From NCBI GenBank assembly GCA_018241665.1, contig JAFEDK010000016.1:35061-99060 (forward strand): a stretch of DNA of 64,000 nt. The letters are read 5' to 3'. The notes under the pieces are model-generated. The model had not been told where the DNA came from and made no database searches. It saw nothing but the letters and a program-made list of their open reading frames with translations. The DNA is from Pseudomonadota bacterium. GTDB taxonomy: Bacteria; Pseudomonadota; Gammaproteobacteria; Burkholderiales; Rhodocyclaceae. Of this stretch, positions 39,331 to 47,965 are shown one piece after another. How positions within the stretch are numbered: the first letter of the stretch is position 1; every line of letters begins with the position of its first letter. A program made the translations under genes and the position numbers.

Positions 39331-39834
39331 GTGCGGATCCGCAACGAAACCCCGGCCGATGAGGCCGCCGTCCGCGAGGTGAACCTCGCCGCCTTTGAAA
39401 GCCCCGCCGAGGCGGACCTGGTGGAGGCCCTGCGCGGGCATACCTTCCCCTACGTGTCGCTGGTGGCCGACGACAAAGGCATCGTCGCCGGCCACATCCT
39501 GTTTACGCCGGTCCATCTGCCCGGCCATCCGCGGGCGCGCCTGATGGCGCTGGCGCCGATGGCCGTGCGCCCGGAATACCAGCGCAGCGGCGTCGGCTCG
39601 GCGCTGGTTATCGAAGGCCTGCGCCAGGCCCGGGAGGCGGGCGCCGGTGCCGTCGTGGTGCTCGGCCATCCCGCCTATTACCCGCGTTTCGGCTTCGTGC
39701 CGGCGTCCCGCCACGGTATTGGTTGTTCGTACCAGGTGCCGGACGAAGCCTATCTGGTCGTCGAGCTGCAGCCCGGCCACCTGGACGGGCTGTCCGGTAC
39801 GGTCCAGTACCACGCCGCCTTCGACGCGGTCTGA
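39331..39834 (+). CDS. GNAT N-acetyltransferase (YhbS-like)
   Basis: The 167-residue protein begins at a GTG and has the GNAT core. LMALAPMAVRPEYQRSGVGS around residues 70-90 is the acetyl-CoA-binding motif A. The AVVVLGHPAYYPRFGFVPAS ending is typical of YhbS-like members. The acceptor substrate is unknown. It is convergent with the EamA gene, with 25 bp between stops. Confidence 0.88.
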   Translation: MRIRNETPADEAAVREVNLAAFESPAEADLVEALRGHTFPYVSLVADDKGIVAGHILFTPVHLPGHPRARLMALAPMAVRPEYQRSGVGSALVIEGLRQAREAGAGAVVVLGHPAYYPRFGFVPASRHGIGCSYQVPDEAYLVVELQPGHLDGLSGTVQYHAAFDAV

Positions 39835-39859
39835 GCCGCGTCGGCCCGCGCGGGGCCCT

Positions 39860-40759
39860 TCAGCCGCGGGCGCCGCGCAGCCGCACCAGGACAGGCCGCC
39901 AGGTGCCGCTCTCGTGGACCACGAGGCCGAGCAGGATAAGGCCCGTGCCGGCCATGATCTGAGCGCCGATCTCCTCCCGGTTGAGCAGATGCCCGAGCAG
40001 CAGCGCCATCACCGGCGTTATCAGCGTGATCAGCGCGACCTTCGTGGCTTCCAGATGCTTGATCACGTAGTAGTACAGCGCGAAGCCGATCACCGAGCCG
40101 AAGATGCCCAGGTAGCCGATGGCCGCCGCCGTGCGCGAGGGCAGGGCGACAGGAAGTGCCGCGCCGTCGGCCAGCCACAGTAGTCCGAACAGCGGCAGGG
40201 ACACTGCGAGGGAGCCGAAGGTGGTGGCTAGCGGCGGGCTGTCGTCGCCGATCCGCTTCAGCACGACCAGGCTCGCCGACGAGATGAACACGGCCACCAG
40301 CAGGGCGATGAGGCCGGCGGTGGCATTCGCACCGCTGGCCGCACCGTCAGGCATGAAGATCAGCGCCAGCCCACCTGCGCCGAGCAGCGTGCCGCCCAGT
40401 CTCGTCGGTGTCAGGGAACGCTCCCCGAGCCAACAGGCGGCCAGCAGGCCGGCCATCAGCGGCGACAGTCCGAACATCACGGAGATCAGTCCGGAGCTCA
40501 CGTAGCGCGCCCCCCAGTAGGTCAGCGCCATGATGCCGAACAGGCCCAGCCCGCCGACCAGATAGGCTCGGCGCGCCCGGGCGTGCAGCGGTAGTCCGAT
40601 TCGCCCGACGCCCAGGATCGCCGCGGCCACCAGCGCCCCGATCAGCATGCGGGCCAGCGCGGAGAAGGCGAAGCCGGCGCCTTCGGTGCTCCAGCGGATG
40701 GCGAGCGGGGTGGTGGACCAGATCAGGATGATGGCGAGGTAGGCGAGGGAAACCGGCAT
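39860..40759 (-). CDS. EamA/DMT family transporter
   Basis: The 299-residue protein has ten hydrophobic helices in the two-repeat EamA arrangement. Small-residue and proline patterns are typical, as in WSTTPLAIRWSTEGAGFAFS and the ITPVMALLLGHLLNREEIGA of the second repeat. Members export amino acids and other metabolites, but the substrate cannot be assigned. A terminator-like hairpin sits in its leader, suggesting regulated read-through. Confidence 0.88.
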   Translation of the reverse strand: MPVSLAYLAIILIWSTTPLAIRWSTEGAGFAFSALARMLIGALVAAAILGVGRIGLPLHARARRAYLVGGLGLFGIMALTYWGARYVSSGLISVMFGLSPLMAGLLAACWLGERSLTPTRLGGTLLGAGGLALIFMPDGAASGANATAGLIALLVAVFISSASLVVLKRIGDDSPPLATTFGSLAVSLPLFGLLWLADGAALPVALPSRTAAAIGYLGIFGSVIGFALYYYVIKHLEATKVALITLITPVMALLLGHLLNREEIGAQIMAGTGLILLGLVVHESGTWRPVLVRLRGARG

Positions 40760-41232
40760 GACGCACCTTTCGTGGCAGTGTGGAACGCGTCCCGAAGGAC
40801 AAAGAAAAAGGCCGCGGTCTGATGATCCGCGGCCTCTGGTGATGTCGGTAAGTGCTGCTGCGAACTACCCCGATCCCGGCCCCGGACAAACGGCAACGCG
40901 CCATGCGCGCAGGGCGCAACGGCGGATGGAAATGGTCGGGAAGCTCTTCGGGAAGTTCATGGGCCTATGATGGTGGGCACCTGCAAGGCGCGTCAAGCAA
41001 AAATCCGCACGGCATGACCAGTCCGGTGCGGGCGGTGACATCCGTGGATGGACTGCGAATGGCACAGGAGCCCGACGCCAAGGCCGCCGTGGCAGCTTCG
41101 TCGGCCCTCCTTTGCGCCATGTCAAAGGCACGCCCGGGCGGGCGGACTTAAGATTTCACCATTGCTGCGTTGCGTCTTTATCTTGCCCGTTGTGGGCAGC
41201 TTGAGGACGCCGCTTCCCTGCAGGGAGTCGTC
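40760..41232. other. Divergent intergenic region between the EamA gene and nifJ
   Basis: No protein gene is supported. It holds the attenuator-like hairpin of the EamA leader (40805-40835). A second hairpin followed by T on the minus strand lies at 41031-40999. A possible minus-strand promoter, TTGACG at 40996-40991 and CATCAT at 40972-40967 (18-bp gap), lies just after it. On the plus strand I see no clear FNR box or sigma-70 promoter for nifJ. Confidence 0.5.
40805..40835 (-). terminator. Attenuator-like hairpin in the leader of the EamA gene
   Basis: On the minus strand the stem AGGCCGCGG/CCGCGGCCT (40835-40809) is followed by TTTTTCTTT. It lies 46-76 bases before the EamA ATG at 40759, and no upstream minus-strand gene exists to need it. 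A short open frame from 40960 (31 codons) ends ahead of it. It therefore probably controls EamA transcription. The mechanism (leader peptide or protein binding) is not clear. Confidence 0.6.
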
Positions 41233-44200
41233 ATGAGCACCTGTCTCAACCTCGACGGCAACGAAGCCGCCGCACGGATGGCCTATCTCGGCAGCGAGGT
41301 GATCGCCATCTACCCGATCACCCCGTCCTCCAGCATGGGCGAATGGGCCGACGAATGGGCGGCCCAGGGCAAGCCCAACCTGTGGGGCGTGGTGCCGAAG
41401 ATCATCGAGATGCAGTCGGAAGGCGGGGCGGCAGGCGCCTTGCACGGGGCGCTGACCTCCGGCGCGCTGGGCACCAGCTTCACGGCCAGCCAGGGCCTGC
41501 TGCTGTTCATCCCCAACCTCTACAAGATGGCCGGCGAGCTGACGCCCTTCGTGCTGCACGTGGCGGCGCGGGCGGTGGCGACCCATGCGCTGTCGATCTT
41601 CGGCGACCACTCCGACGTGATGGCCTGCCGCGCCACCGGCTGTGCGCTGCTGGCCAGCAACTCGGTGCAGGAAGCCCAGGACATGGCGCTGATCGCCCAG
41701 GCGGCGACCCTCGCCGGGCGCATCCCGTTGATCCACTTCTTCGACGGCTTCCGCACCTCCCACGAGGTTGCCAAGATCGTCGCCGTTGAGCCGGATACGG
41801 TGAGGGCGATGATCGACGACGGCCTGGTGGCCGCCCACCGGGCCCGTGCGTTGTCGCCGGAGCATCCGGTGATTCGCGGCACGGCCCAGAACCCGGACGT
41901 GTTCTTCCAGTCCCGCGAGCGGGCCAATCCGTATTACGACGCCTTCCCCGGCCTCGTGCAGGACGCGATGGATCGCTTCACCGGGCTGACTGGCCGGCGC
42001 TACAGCCTGTGCGACTACGTCGGCGCGCCCGACGCGGAGCGGGTGGTGGTGGTGATGGGCTCGGCGGCGGAGACCGTCGAGGAGACCGTCGAGCACCTGC
42101 TGGCCCGCGGCGAGAAGGTCGGCGTGCTCAAGCTGCGCCTGTACCGGCCCTTCCCGGCGGCGGCATTGCTGGACGCATTGCCGGCCAGCGTGCGGGCGAT
42201 TGCGGTGCTGGACCGCTGCAAGGAACCTGGTTCTGACGGCGAACCCCTGTTCAAGGACGTGATGACCGCCTGTGCGGAAGCCGCGGCCGACGGCCTGCGC
42301 CCGATGCCGCGGGTGATCGGCGGCCGCTACGGGCTGGCCAGCAAGGAGTTCACGCCGGGCATGGCCAAGGCGGTGTTCGACGAGTTGGCGGCGACCGCGC
42401 CGAAGCGTCGCTTCACCGTCGGTATTGTGGATGACGTGACCCAGCTGTCGCTGCCGTGGGACGCGGACTTCCGCACCGATGCGTCCCGCCGCCTGCAGCA
42501 TGCGGTGTTCTGGGGCCTGGGCGCGGATGGCACGGTGTCGGCCAACAAGAACTCGATCAAGATCGTCGGCGAGGCCACGGAACTGCAGGCCCAGGGCTAT
42601 TTCGTCTACGACTCCAAGAAGTCCGGCGCGGTGACGGTGTCCCACCTGCGCTTCGGGCCAGCAGCGATCCGCTCCAGCTATCTGGTGGAGGCGGGCATGG
42701 CGGGCTTCGTGGCCTGCCACCAGACGGTCTTCGTGGAGCGCTACGACCTGCTTGCCCACGCGGCGCCGGGCGGCGTCTTCCTGCTCAACACGCCGGAGCC
42801 GGCGGATAAGGTATGGGCCAGCCTGCCGGCAGCGCTGCGGGCCGGCATTCTCGCCCGCGGCCTGCGCCTGTGGGTCATCGACGCCTACCGGGTGGCGCAG
42901 GAAACCGGCATGGGGCGGCGCATCAACACCATCATGCAGACCTGCTTCTTCGCCATCGCCGGCATCCTGCCGCGGGAGGAGGCCATTGCGGCGATCAAGA
43001 AGGCGGTGGACAAGACCTATGGTCGCAAGAGCCGGCGCCTGGCCGACCTCAACCACAAGGCCATCGACGTGACCCTCGCCAATCTGCACGAGGTGCCATT
43101 TGCCGGCCTGACGGGCGATGGCGACGCAAGCCAGCCGGTGCCTGCCGATGCGCTGCCCGGCTTCGTGCGTGACATCACGCTGCCGATCTACCGCGGCGAG
43201 GGTAACCGCCTGCCGGTGTCGGCGATGCCGGCGGACGGCACTTTCCCGAGCGGTACCGCGCAGTTCGAGAAGCGCAACATCGCGCTGGAAATCCCGGTAT
43301 GGGAGCCGGACCTGTGCACCCAGTGCGGCAAATGCGTGTTCGTCTGCCCCCACGCGGCGATCCGCGCGCGCGTCTTCCCGGCCGAGGCGGCCGCCGATGC
43401 GCCGCCGACGTTCAAGCACGTGCCGGCGAAGAGCAAGGACTTTCCGGCCGGCACCCACATCAGCTACCAGGTGGCGCCGGAGGACTGCACCGGCTGCGGC
43501 GATTGCGTCGAGGCCTGCCCGATCCACGACAAGTCCAACGTCAGCCGGCTGGCGGTGAACATGGCGCCCCAGGCGCCGCTACGCGAGCAGGAGCGGGCCA
43601 ACTTCGACTTCTTTCTGACGCTGCCGGAGTTCGACCGCAGCCAGCTCAAGCAGGCGACCATCCCCGGCGCGATGCTGCTCGATCCGCTGTTCGAGTTCTC
43701 CGGGGCGTGTGCGGGTTGCGGCGAAACGCCCTATATCCGCCTCGCCACCCAGCTGTTCGGCGACCGCATGCTGGTGGCCAATGCCACCGGCTGCTCGTCG
43801 ATCTACGGCGCCAACCTGCCCACCACGCCCTACACGGTGAACGGCGCCGGGCGCGGGCCAGCCTGGTCCAACTCGCTGTTCGAGGACAATGCCGAGTTCG
43901 GCCTCGGCATGCGCCTGGCGTCGGACCAGCTGATGAATTACGCGCAGAGCCTGGTGAAGGAGATGGCCACCGTCATCGGCGGCGATCTCGCGGAAGCCCT
44001 TGTGTCCGCCGACCAGCGCCAGGAGGTGGGTTTGCGTGCCCAGCGGGAGCGGGTCGCCCAGTTGCGCCAGGTGCTGGCGGGCAGCGCCCATCCCCGTGCG
44101 AAGGAACTGGATTCCCTCGCTGAATGGCTGATCCGCCGCTCGGTGTGGATCATCGGCGGTGACGGCTGGGCCTACGACATCGGATACGGTGGCTTGGACC

Positions 44201-44805
44201 ACGTGCTGGCGCTGAGTTACGACGTGAATGTGCTGGTCCTCGACACCGAGGTCTATTCCAACACCGGTGGCCAGACCTCCAAGGCGACGCCGGTCGGTGC
44301 GGTGGCCAAGTTCTCCGCCGGCGGCAAGCCGACCGCCAAGAAGGACCTGGCCCGGCTGGCCTCGGACTACGGCCACGTGTACGTGGCGACGGTGGCCTAC
44401 GGCGCGAAGGACGTGCATACCCTGCGGGCCTTCCATGAGGCCGAGTCCTATGCTGGTCCGTCGTTGATCGTCGCCTACAGCCCGTGCATTGCCCATGGCG
44501 TGGACCTGCTCTACAACCAGCACCAGCAGGACATGGCGGTGAAGTCCGGCCATTGGCCGCTGTTCCGCTACGACCCGCGGCTGGAGGAGGCCGGCGCCAA
44601 CCCCTTCAAGCTCGACTCGGCGCCACCGAGCCAGCCGATCAAGGCCTTCATGGACAGCGAAACCCGCTTCGCGATGCTGGCCCGCAGCCATCCGGAAGCG
44701 GCCGAGCGCCTGCTTGTCGAAGCCCAGAAGGAGGCCGACCGGCGCTTCAGGGCTTACCAGGAACTGGCCCAGGGCCATGCCGAGGCCCCCAAAACAGGGG
44801 CCTGA
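41233..44805 (+). CDS. nifJ: Pyruvate:ferredoxin (flavodoxin) oxidoreductase
   Basis: The 1190-residue single-chain enzyme oxidises pyruvate to acetyl-CoA, CO2 and reduced ferredoxin or flavodoxin. The N-terminal pyruvate domain is recognised by VIAIYPITPSSSMGEWADEW. Two 4Fe-4S ferredoxin motifs begin at Cys695 (CTQCGKCVFVCP) and Cys752 (CTGCGDCVEACP). A further cluster cysteine is near 826 (CAGCGETPY). The TPP site is in GGDGWAYDIGYGG. All expected domains are present. It is oxygen-sensitive in known cases and usual in nitrogen fixers and anaerobes. The frame begins earlier at 41170, but 41233 gives the family N-terminus. Confidence 0.95.
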   Translation: MSTCLNLDGNEAAARMAYLGSEVIAIYPITPSSSMGEWADEWAAQGKPNLWGVVPKIIEMQSEGGAAGALHGALTSGALGTSFTASQGLLLFIPNLYKMAGELTPFVLHVAARAVATHALSIFGDHSDVMACRATGCALLASNSVQEAQDMALIAQAATLAGRIPLIHFFDGFRTSHEVAKIVAVEPDTVRAMIDDGLVAAHRARALSPEHPVIRGTAQNPDVFFQSRERANPYYDAFPGLVQDAMDRFTGLTGRRYSLCDYVGAPDAERVVVVMGSAAETVEETVEHLLARGEKVGVLKLRLYRPFPAAALLDALPASVRAIAVLDRCKEPGSDGEPLFKDVMTACAEAAADGLRPMPRVIGGRYGLASKEFTPGMAKAVFDELAATAPKRRFTVGIVDDVTQLSLPWDADFRTDASRRLQHAVFWGLGADGTVSANKNSIKIVGEATELQAQGYFVYDSKKSGAVTVSHLRFGPAAIRSSYLVEAGMAGFVACHQTVFVERYDLLAHAAPGGVFLLNTPEPADKVWASLPAALRAGILARGLRLWVIDAYRVAQETGMGRRINTIMQTCFFAIAGILPREEAIAAIKKAVDKTYGRKSRRLADLNHKAIDVTLANLHEVPFAGLTGDGDASQPVPADALPGFVRDITLPIYRGEGNRLPVSAMPADGTFPSGTAQFEKRNIALEIPVWEPDLCTQCGKCVFVCPHAAIRARVFPAEAAADAPPTFKHVPAKSKDFPAGTHISYQVAPEDCTGCGDCVEACPIHDKSNVSRLAVNMAPQAPLREQERANFDFFLTLPEFDRSQLKQATIPGAMLLDPLFEFSGACAGCGETPYIRLATQLFGDRMLVANATGCSSIYGANLPTTPYTVNGAGRGPAWSNSLFEDNAEFGLGMRLASDQLMNYAQSLVKEMATVIGGDLAEALVSADQRQEVGLRAQRERVAQLRQVLAGSAHPRAKELDSLAEWLIRRSVWIIGGDGWAYDIGYGGLDHVLALSYDVNVLVLDTEVYSNTGGQTSKATPVGAVAKFSAGGKPTAKKDLARLASDYGHVYVATVAYGAKDVHTLRAFHEAESYAGPSLIVAYSPCIAHGVDLLYNQHQQDMAVKSGHWPLFRYDPRLEEAGANPFKLDSAPPSQPIKAFMDSETRFAMLARSHPEAAERLLVEAQKEADRRFRAYQELAQGHAEAPKTGA

Positions 44806-44820
44806 GGACGGAGACTTGTG

Positions 44821-45834
44821 ATGATCGACCTGACTACCGAATACCTTGGCCTCAAGCTGAAGAACCCGCTGGTGCCGTCCGCCTCGCCGCTGTCCAAGCA
44901 GCTCGATTCCCTGCTGCGCCTTGAGGATGCTGGCGCCGCGGCGGTGGTGCTGCATTCCCTCTACGAGGAGGAGATCCTCGCCGAGGACGCGATGACCGAT
45001 CGCTTCCTGCTCCATGCGGATTTCCACGACGGCGAGTCGTCCGGCTTCCTGCCCGACCACGGCGAGTTCCAGGGCGCGCTGGAGCGTTACCTGGAGCATC
45101 TGCGGCAGGTCAAGCAGCGCCTGTCCATTCCGGTGGTCGCCAGCCTCAACGGGGTGACGCCGTCCGGCTGGGTGGATCTGGGCCTGGCCTTGCAGGAGGC
45201 CGGCGCCGATGCGCTGGAGCTCAACGTCTATCACGTGGCTGCCGATCCGGCCGAGAGCGGCGATTCCGTCGAGGCGCGCTACGTGGCCCTGCTGGCGGAA
45301 CTGCGCAGCGTGGTGAAGATTCCGGTGGTGATGAAGCTGTCGCCGTTCTTCTCGTCGCTGCCGCATTTCGTGCGCCGGCTGGAGCTGGTCGGAGCGAGCG
45401 GGGTGGCGCTGTTCAACCGCTTCTTCCAGCCGGACATCGACCTGGACAGCCTGCGCATGGTGGATCAGCTGCACCTGTCCAGCCGGGAAGAAGCGCTGCT
45501 GCGCATCCGCTGGATCGCCATCCTGAGGGCCCAGACGCAGATGACGCTGGCCGCAACCGGTGGTGTGCACAGCGCCGACGAGGCTCTCAAACTGCTCTTG
45601 GCCGGCGCCGACGTGGTGCACCTTGCGTCCTGCCTGCTGAACCATGGCGCCGAGCGCCTGGGCCTGATCTTGCGGGATATCGAAGCCTGGATGGTCGAGC
45701 GGGAATACCACTCCATCGCGCAGCTGAAGGGCAGCATGTGCCAGACCAACCTGCGCGACCCGGACGCGGTGGCCCGGCGCAGCTACATCAAGGTGCTCGA
45801 CAGCTTCACGCCGCGCAGCGGTGTGTGGCGTTGA
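44821..45834 (+). CDS. Dihydroorotate dehydrogenase-like flavoprotein
   Basis: The 337-residue protein has the TIM-barrel fold of dihydroorotate dehydrogenases: EYLGLKLKNPLVPSASPLSK at the start, ADALELNVYHVA with its active-site region, and KIPVVMKLSPFF with the FMN lysine. It ends with the ATGGVHSADEALKLLLAGAD phosphate loop. It lies 15 bp after nifJ, an arrangement often seen, so it may serve redox metabolism rather than pyrimidine synthesis. GGACGGAG precedes the ATG at 44821; a GTG at 44818 is an alternative start. Confidence 0.88.
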   Translation: MIDLTTEYLGLKLKNPLVPSASPLSKQLDSLLRLEDAGAAAVVLHSLYEEEILAEDAMTDRFLLHADFHDGESSGFLPDHGEFQGALERYLEHLRQVKQRLSIPVVASLNGVTPSGWVDLGLALQEAGADALELNVYHVAADPAESGDSVEARYVALLAELRSVVKIPVVMKLSPFFSSLPHFVRRLELVGASGVALFNRFFQPDIDLDSLRMVDQLHLSSREEALLRIRWIAILRAQTQMTLAATGGVHSADEALKLLLAGADVVHLASCLLNHGAERLGLILRDIEAWMVEREYHSIAQLKGSMCQTNLRDPDAVARRSYIKVLDSFTPRSGVWR

Positions 45835-45941
45835 GCGGCGCTACGATCACGGCTTTCATGCCGAGGCTGTCTGTTCGAGCACGCGCATTTTGTTGAACTG
45901 GTGCGGGACCTGCCGCTGGTTTCCGTCGACCTAGTATTGTT

Positions 45942-46008
45942 GTGGGGGCGAATTCATTCGCCTGCGGAGGTGATGTCACGCGCGTTGGGCGAATGAATTC
46001 GCCCCCAC
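45942..46008 (+). repeat. REPIN-type repeat, copy 6
   Basis: A 67-bp element with a left arm change (ATTCGCCT-GCGGA instead of ATTCGCCC-GCGGA) but an intact right arm. It lies between the convergent DHOD-like gene and lpdA. Confidence 0.9.
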
Positions 46009-46040
46009 AGTTTGATTTTGATAGCCCTTACTGTCTAACA

Positions 46041-46085
46041 GCCCAAGCCCAAGCCCAAGCCCAAGCCCAAGCCCAAGCCCAAGCC
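46041..46085 (-). repeat. Hexanucleotide tandem repeat (GCCCAA)7.5 with G-quadruplex potential
   Basis: Seven and a half perfect copies of a 6-bp unit. On the minus strand this reads as a series of GGGCTT units, which places seven GGG runs at 3-base intervals, a canonical G-quadruplex pattern. It lies past the lpdA terminator, so it would be in the mRNA only with read-through. Confidence 0.9.
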
Positions 46086-46107
46086 TGATTCCCATCCCGT
46101 CACGGGC

Positions 46108-46133
46108 AAAAAAATGGCGGCCCAAGGGCCGCC
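46108..46133 (-). terminator. Intrinsic terminator of the aceE-aceF-lpdA operon
   Basis: On the minus strand the stem GGCGGCCC-TT-GGGCCGCC (46133-46116) is followed by A and TTTTTTT (46114-46108), 38 bases after the lpdA stop codon. Confidence 0.85.
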
Positions 46134-46170
46134 AAAACAACGCTGCAACAGGGATCGGAACGTTGGCGTT

Positions 46171-47955
46171 TTACTTCTTGCGGGCAGGCGGCACGTCGGT
46201 GCAGCTGCCGTGGGCGACTTCCGCGGCCATGCCGACGGTTTCGCCAAGGGTCGGGTGCGGGTGGATGGTCTTGCCGATGTCGACAGCGTCGGCGCCCATC
46301 TCGATGGCCAGGCACACTTCGCCGATCATGTCGCCAGCCGAGGGGCCGACGATGGTGCCGCCGATGACCCGGTGGGTCTCAGCGTCGAAGATCAGCTTGG
46401 TGAAGCCGTAGTCGGCACCGTTGGCGATCGCGCGGCCGCTGGCGGCCCACGGGAACTTGGCGGTTTCGACCTTCTTGCCTTCGGCCTTGGCCTGGGCTTC
46501 GGTGTAGCCGACCCATGCCACTTCCGGATGGGTGTAGGCCACGCCCGGAATCACGGTGGCGTCGAAGGCGGCCTTGTGGCCGGCTGCGACTTCCGCCGCC
46601 ACGTGGGCTTCATGCACGGCCTTGTGGGCGAGCATGGGCTGGCCGACGACGTCGCCGATGGCGAAGATGTTCGGCACGTTGGTACGCATCTGCGCATCCA
46701 CCGGGATGAAGCCGCGGTCGGTGACGATCACGCCGGCCTTGTCGGCGCCGATCTTCTTGCCGTTGGGCGCGCGACCGGCGGACTGCAGGATCATGTCGTA
46801 CTTGACCGGCTCCGGAGATACGCCTTCGCCCTCGAAGGTCACGTAGAGGCCGTCTTCCTTGGCATCCACGGCGACCGTCTTGGTCTTCAGCATGATCTTG
46901 TCGAAGCGGCTGGCGTTCTGCTTCTCCCACACCTTGACGGCGTCGCGGTCCGGGCCCTGCATCAGGCCGTCCATCATTTCCACTACGTCGACGCGGGCGC
47001 CGAGGGTCGAATAGACGGTGGCCATTTCCAGACCGATGATGCCGCCGCCGATGACCAGCATCTTCTTCGGCACGAAGCGCAGTTCCAGTGCGCCGGTGGA
47101 GTCGACGATGCGCGGGTCGCGGGGGATGAAGGGCAGGTGCACCGCGGCGGAGCCGGCGGCGATGATGCACTGCTTGAACTTCACGACCTTCTTGGCGCCG
47201 GTCTTGTCCTGGGCGTCGCCGGTGGTTTCTTCGACTTCGATGTGGTTCGGATCGAGGAAGCTGCCGTAGCCGCGGATGATGTCCACCTTGCGGCCCTTGG
47301 CCATGCCGGCCAGGCCGCCGGTGAGCTTGCCGACGACCTTGTCCTTGTGGGCGCGCAGGGCGTCCACATCGACGGAGGGCTTGGCGAAGCTGACGCCGGC
47401 CACGGAGGCGTGCTCGGCCTCCTCGATCACCGCCGCCACGTGCAGCAGGGCCTTGGACGGGATGCAGCCCACGTTCAGGCACACGCCGCCGAGGGTGGCG
47501 TAGCGCTCGATGATGGCGGTCTTGAGGCCCAGGTCGGCGGCGCGGAAGGCGGCCGAGTAGCCGCCGGGACCGGCGCCGAGGACGACCATGTCGTACTCGA
47601 CATCGGCCGCGCCGGCGTGGCTGGCAGCAGCCGGTGCGGCCACCGCGGGGGCGGCGGCAGGCGCAGCGGCCGGAGCCGGTGCAGCGGCGGCTGCGGGAGC
47701 CGGGCTGGCGCCGGCGCCGTCGGCTTCGACGACGATCAGCACCTTGCCTTCGCCGACCCGGTCACCCAGGGCGACGCGGACTTCCTTGATCACGCCGGCG
47801 GCGGAGGACGGCACGTCCATCGTGGCCTTGTCGGATTCGAGGGTGGCGATGGCATCGTCTACCTTGATGGTGTCGCCGACCTTCACGAACAGCTCGATGA
47901 CCGGGACGTCGGAGAAATCGCCGATGTCCGGAACCTTGACTTCTACGAGGCTCAT
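46171..47955 (-). CDS. lpdA: Dihydrolipoyl dehydrogenase with N-terminal lipoyl domain (E3 of pyruvate dehydrogenase)
   Basis: The 594-residue protein begins with a lipoyl domain (residues 2-80; Lys43 in ESDKATMD), then an Ala/Pro linker. A full FAD/NAD dihydrolipoyl dehydrogenase follows: VVLGAGPGGYSAAFRAADLG, the redox-active CLNVGC, the GGGIIGLEMATVY NAD motif, and an HPHPTLGE C-terminus with the catalytic His. Lipoyl-bearing Lpd is known in Neisseria and Ralstonia. It is the third gene of the ace operon, 10 bp after aceF. The start at 47955 follows GGAGATCG. Confidence 0.95.
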   Translation of the reverse strand: MSLVEVKVPDIGDFSDVPVIELFVKVGDTIKVDDAIATLESDKATMDVPSSAAGVIKEVRVALGDRVGEGKVLIVVEADGAGASPAPAAAAAPAPAAAPAAAPAVAAPAAASHAGAADVEYDMVVLGAGPGGYSAAFRAADLGLKTAIIERYATLGGVCLNVGCIPSKALLHVAAVIEEAEHASVAGVSFAKPSVDVDALRAHKDKVVGKLTGGLAGMAKGRKVDIIRGYGSFLDPNHIEVEETTGDAQDKTGAKKVVKFKQCIIAAGSAAVHLPFIPRDPRIVDSTGALELRFVPKKMLVIGGGIIGLEMATVYSTLGARVDVVEMMDGLMQGPDRDAVKVWEKQNASRFDKIMLKTKTVAVDAKEDGLYVTFEGEGVSPEPVKYDMILQSAGRAPNGKKIGADKAGVIVTDRGFIPVDAQMRTNVPNIFAIGDVVGQPMLAHKAVHEAHVAAEVAAGHKAAFDATVIPGVAYTHPEVAWVGYTEAQAKAEGKKVETAKFPWAASGRAIANGADYGFTKLIFDAETHRVIGGTIVGPSAGDMIGEVCLAIEMGADAVDIGKTIHPHPTLGETVGMAAEVAHGSCTDVPPARKK

Positions 47956-47965
47956 GGCGATCTCC

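Larger units (their letters stand above)
45835..46107. other. Intergenic region between convergent genes, holding two repeats
   Basis: No gene is supported. The region contains REPIN copy 6 (45942-46008) and a hexamer repeat (46041-46085), followed by the lpdA terminator. It has no plus-strand terminator for the nifJ operon that I can recognise. Confidence 0.6.

Noticed and set aside
41122-43527. Open frame of about 800 codons on the minus strand
   Set aside because: It is antisense to nifJ and shows only Arg/Gly/His-rich low-information sequence.
46041-46085. CRISPR-like array
   Set aside because: The 6-bp unit has no spacers, so it is a simple tandem repeat.
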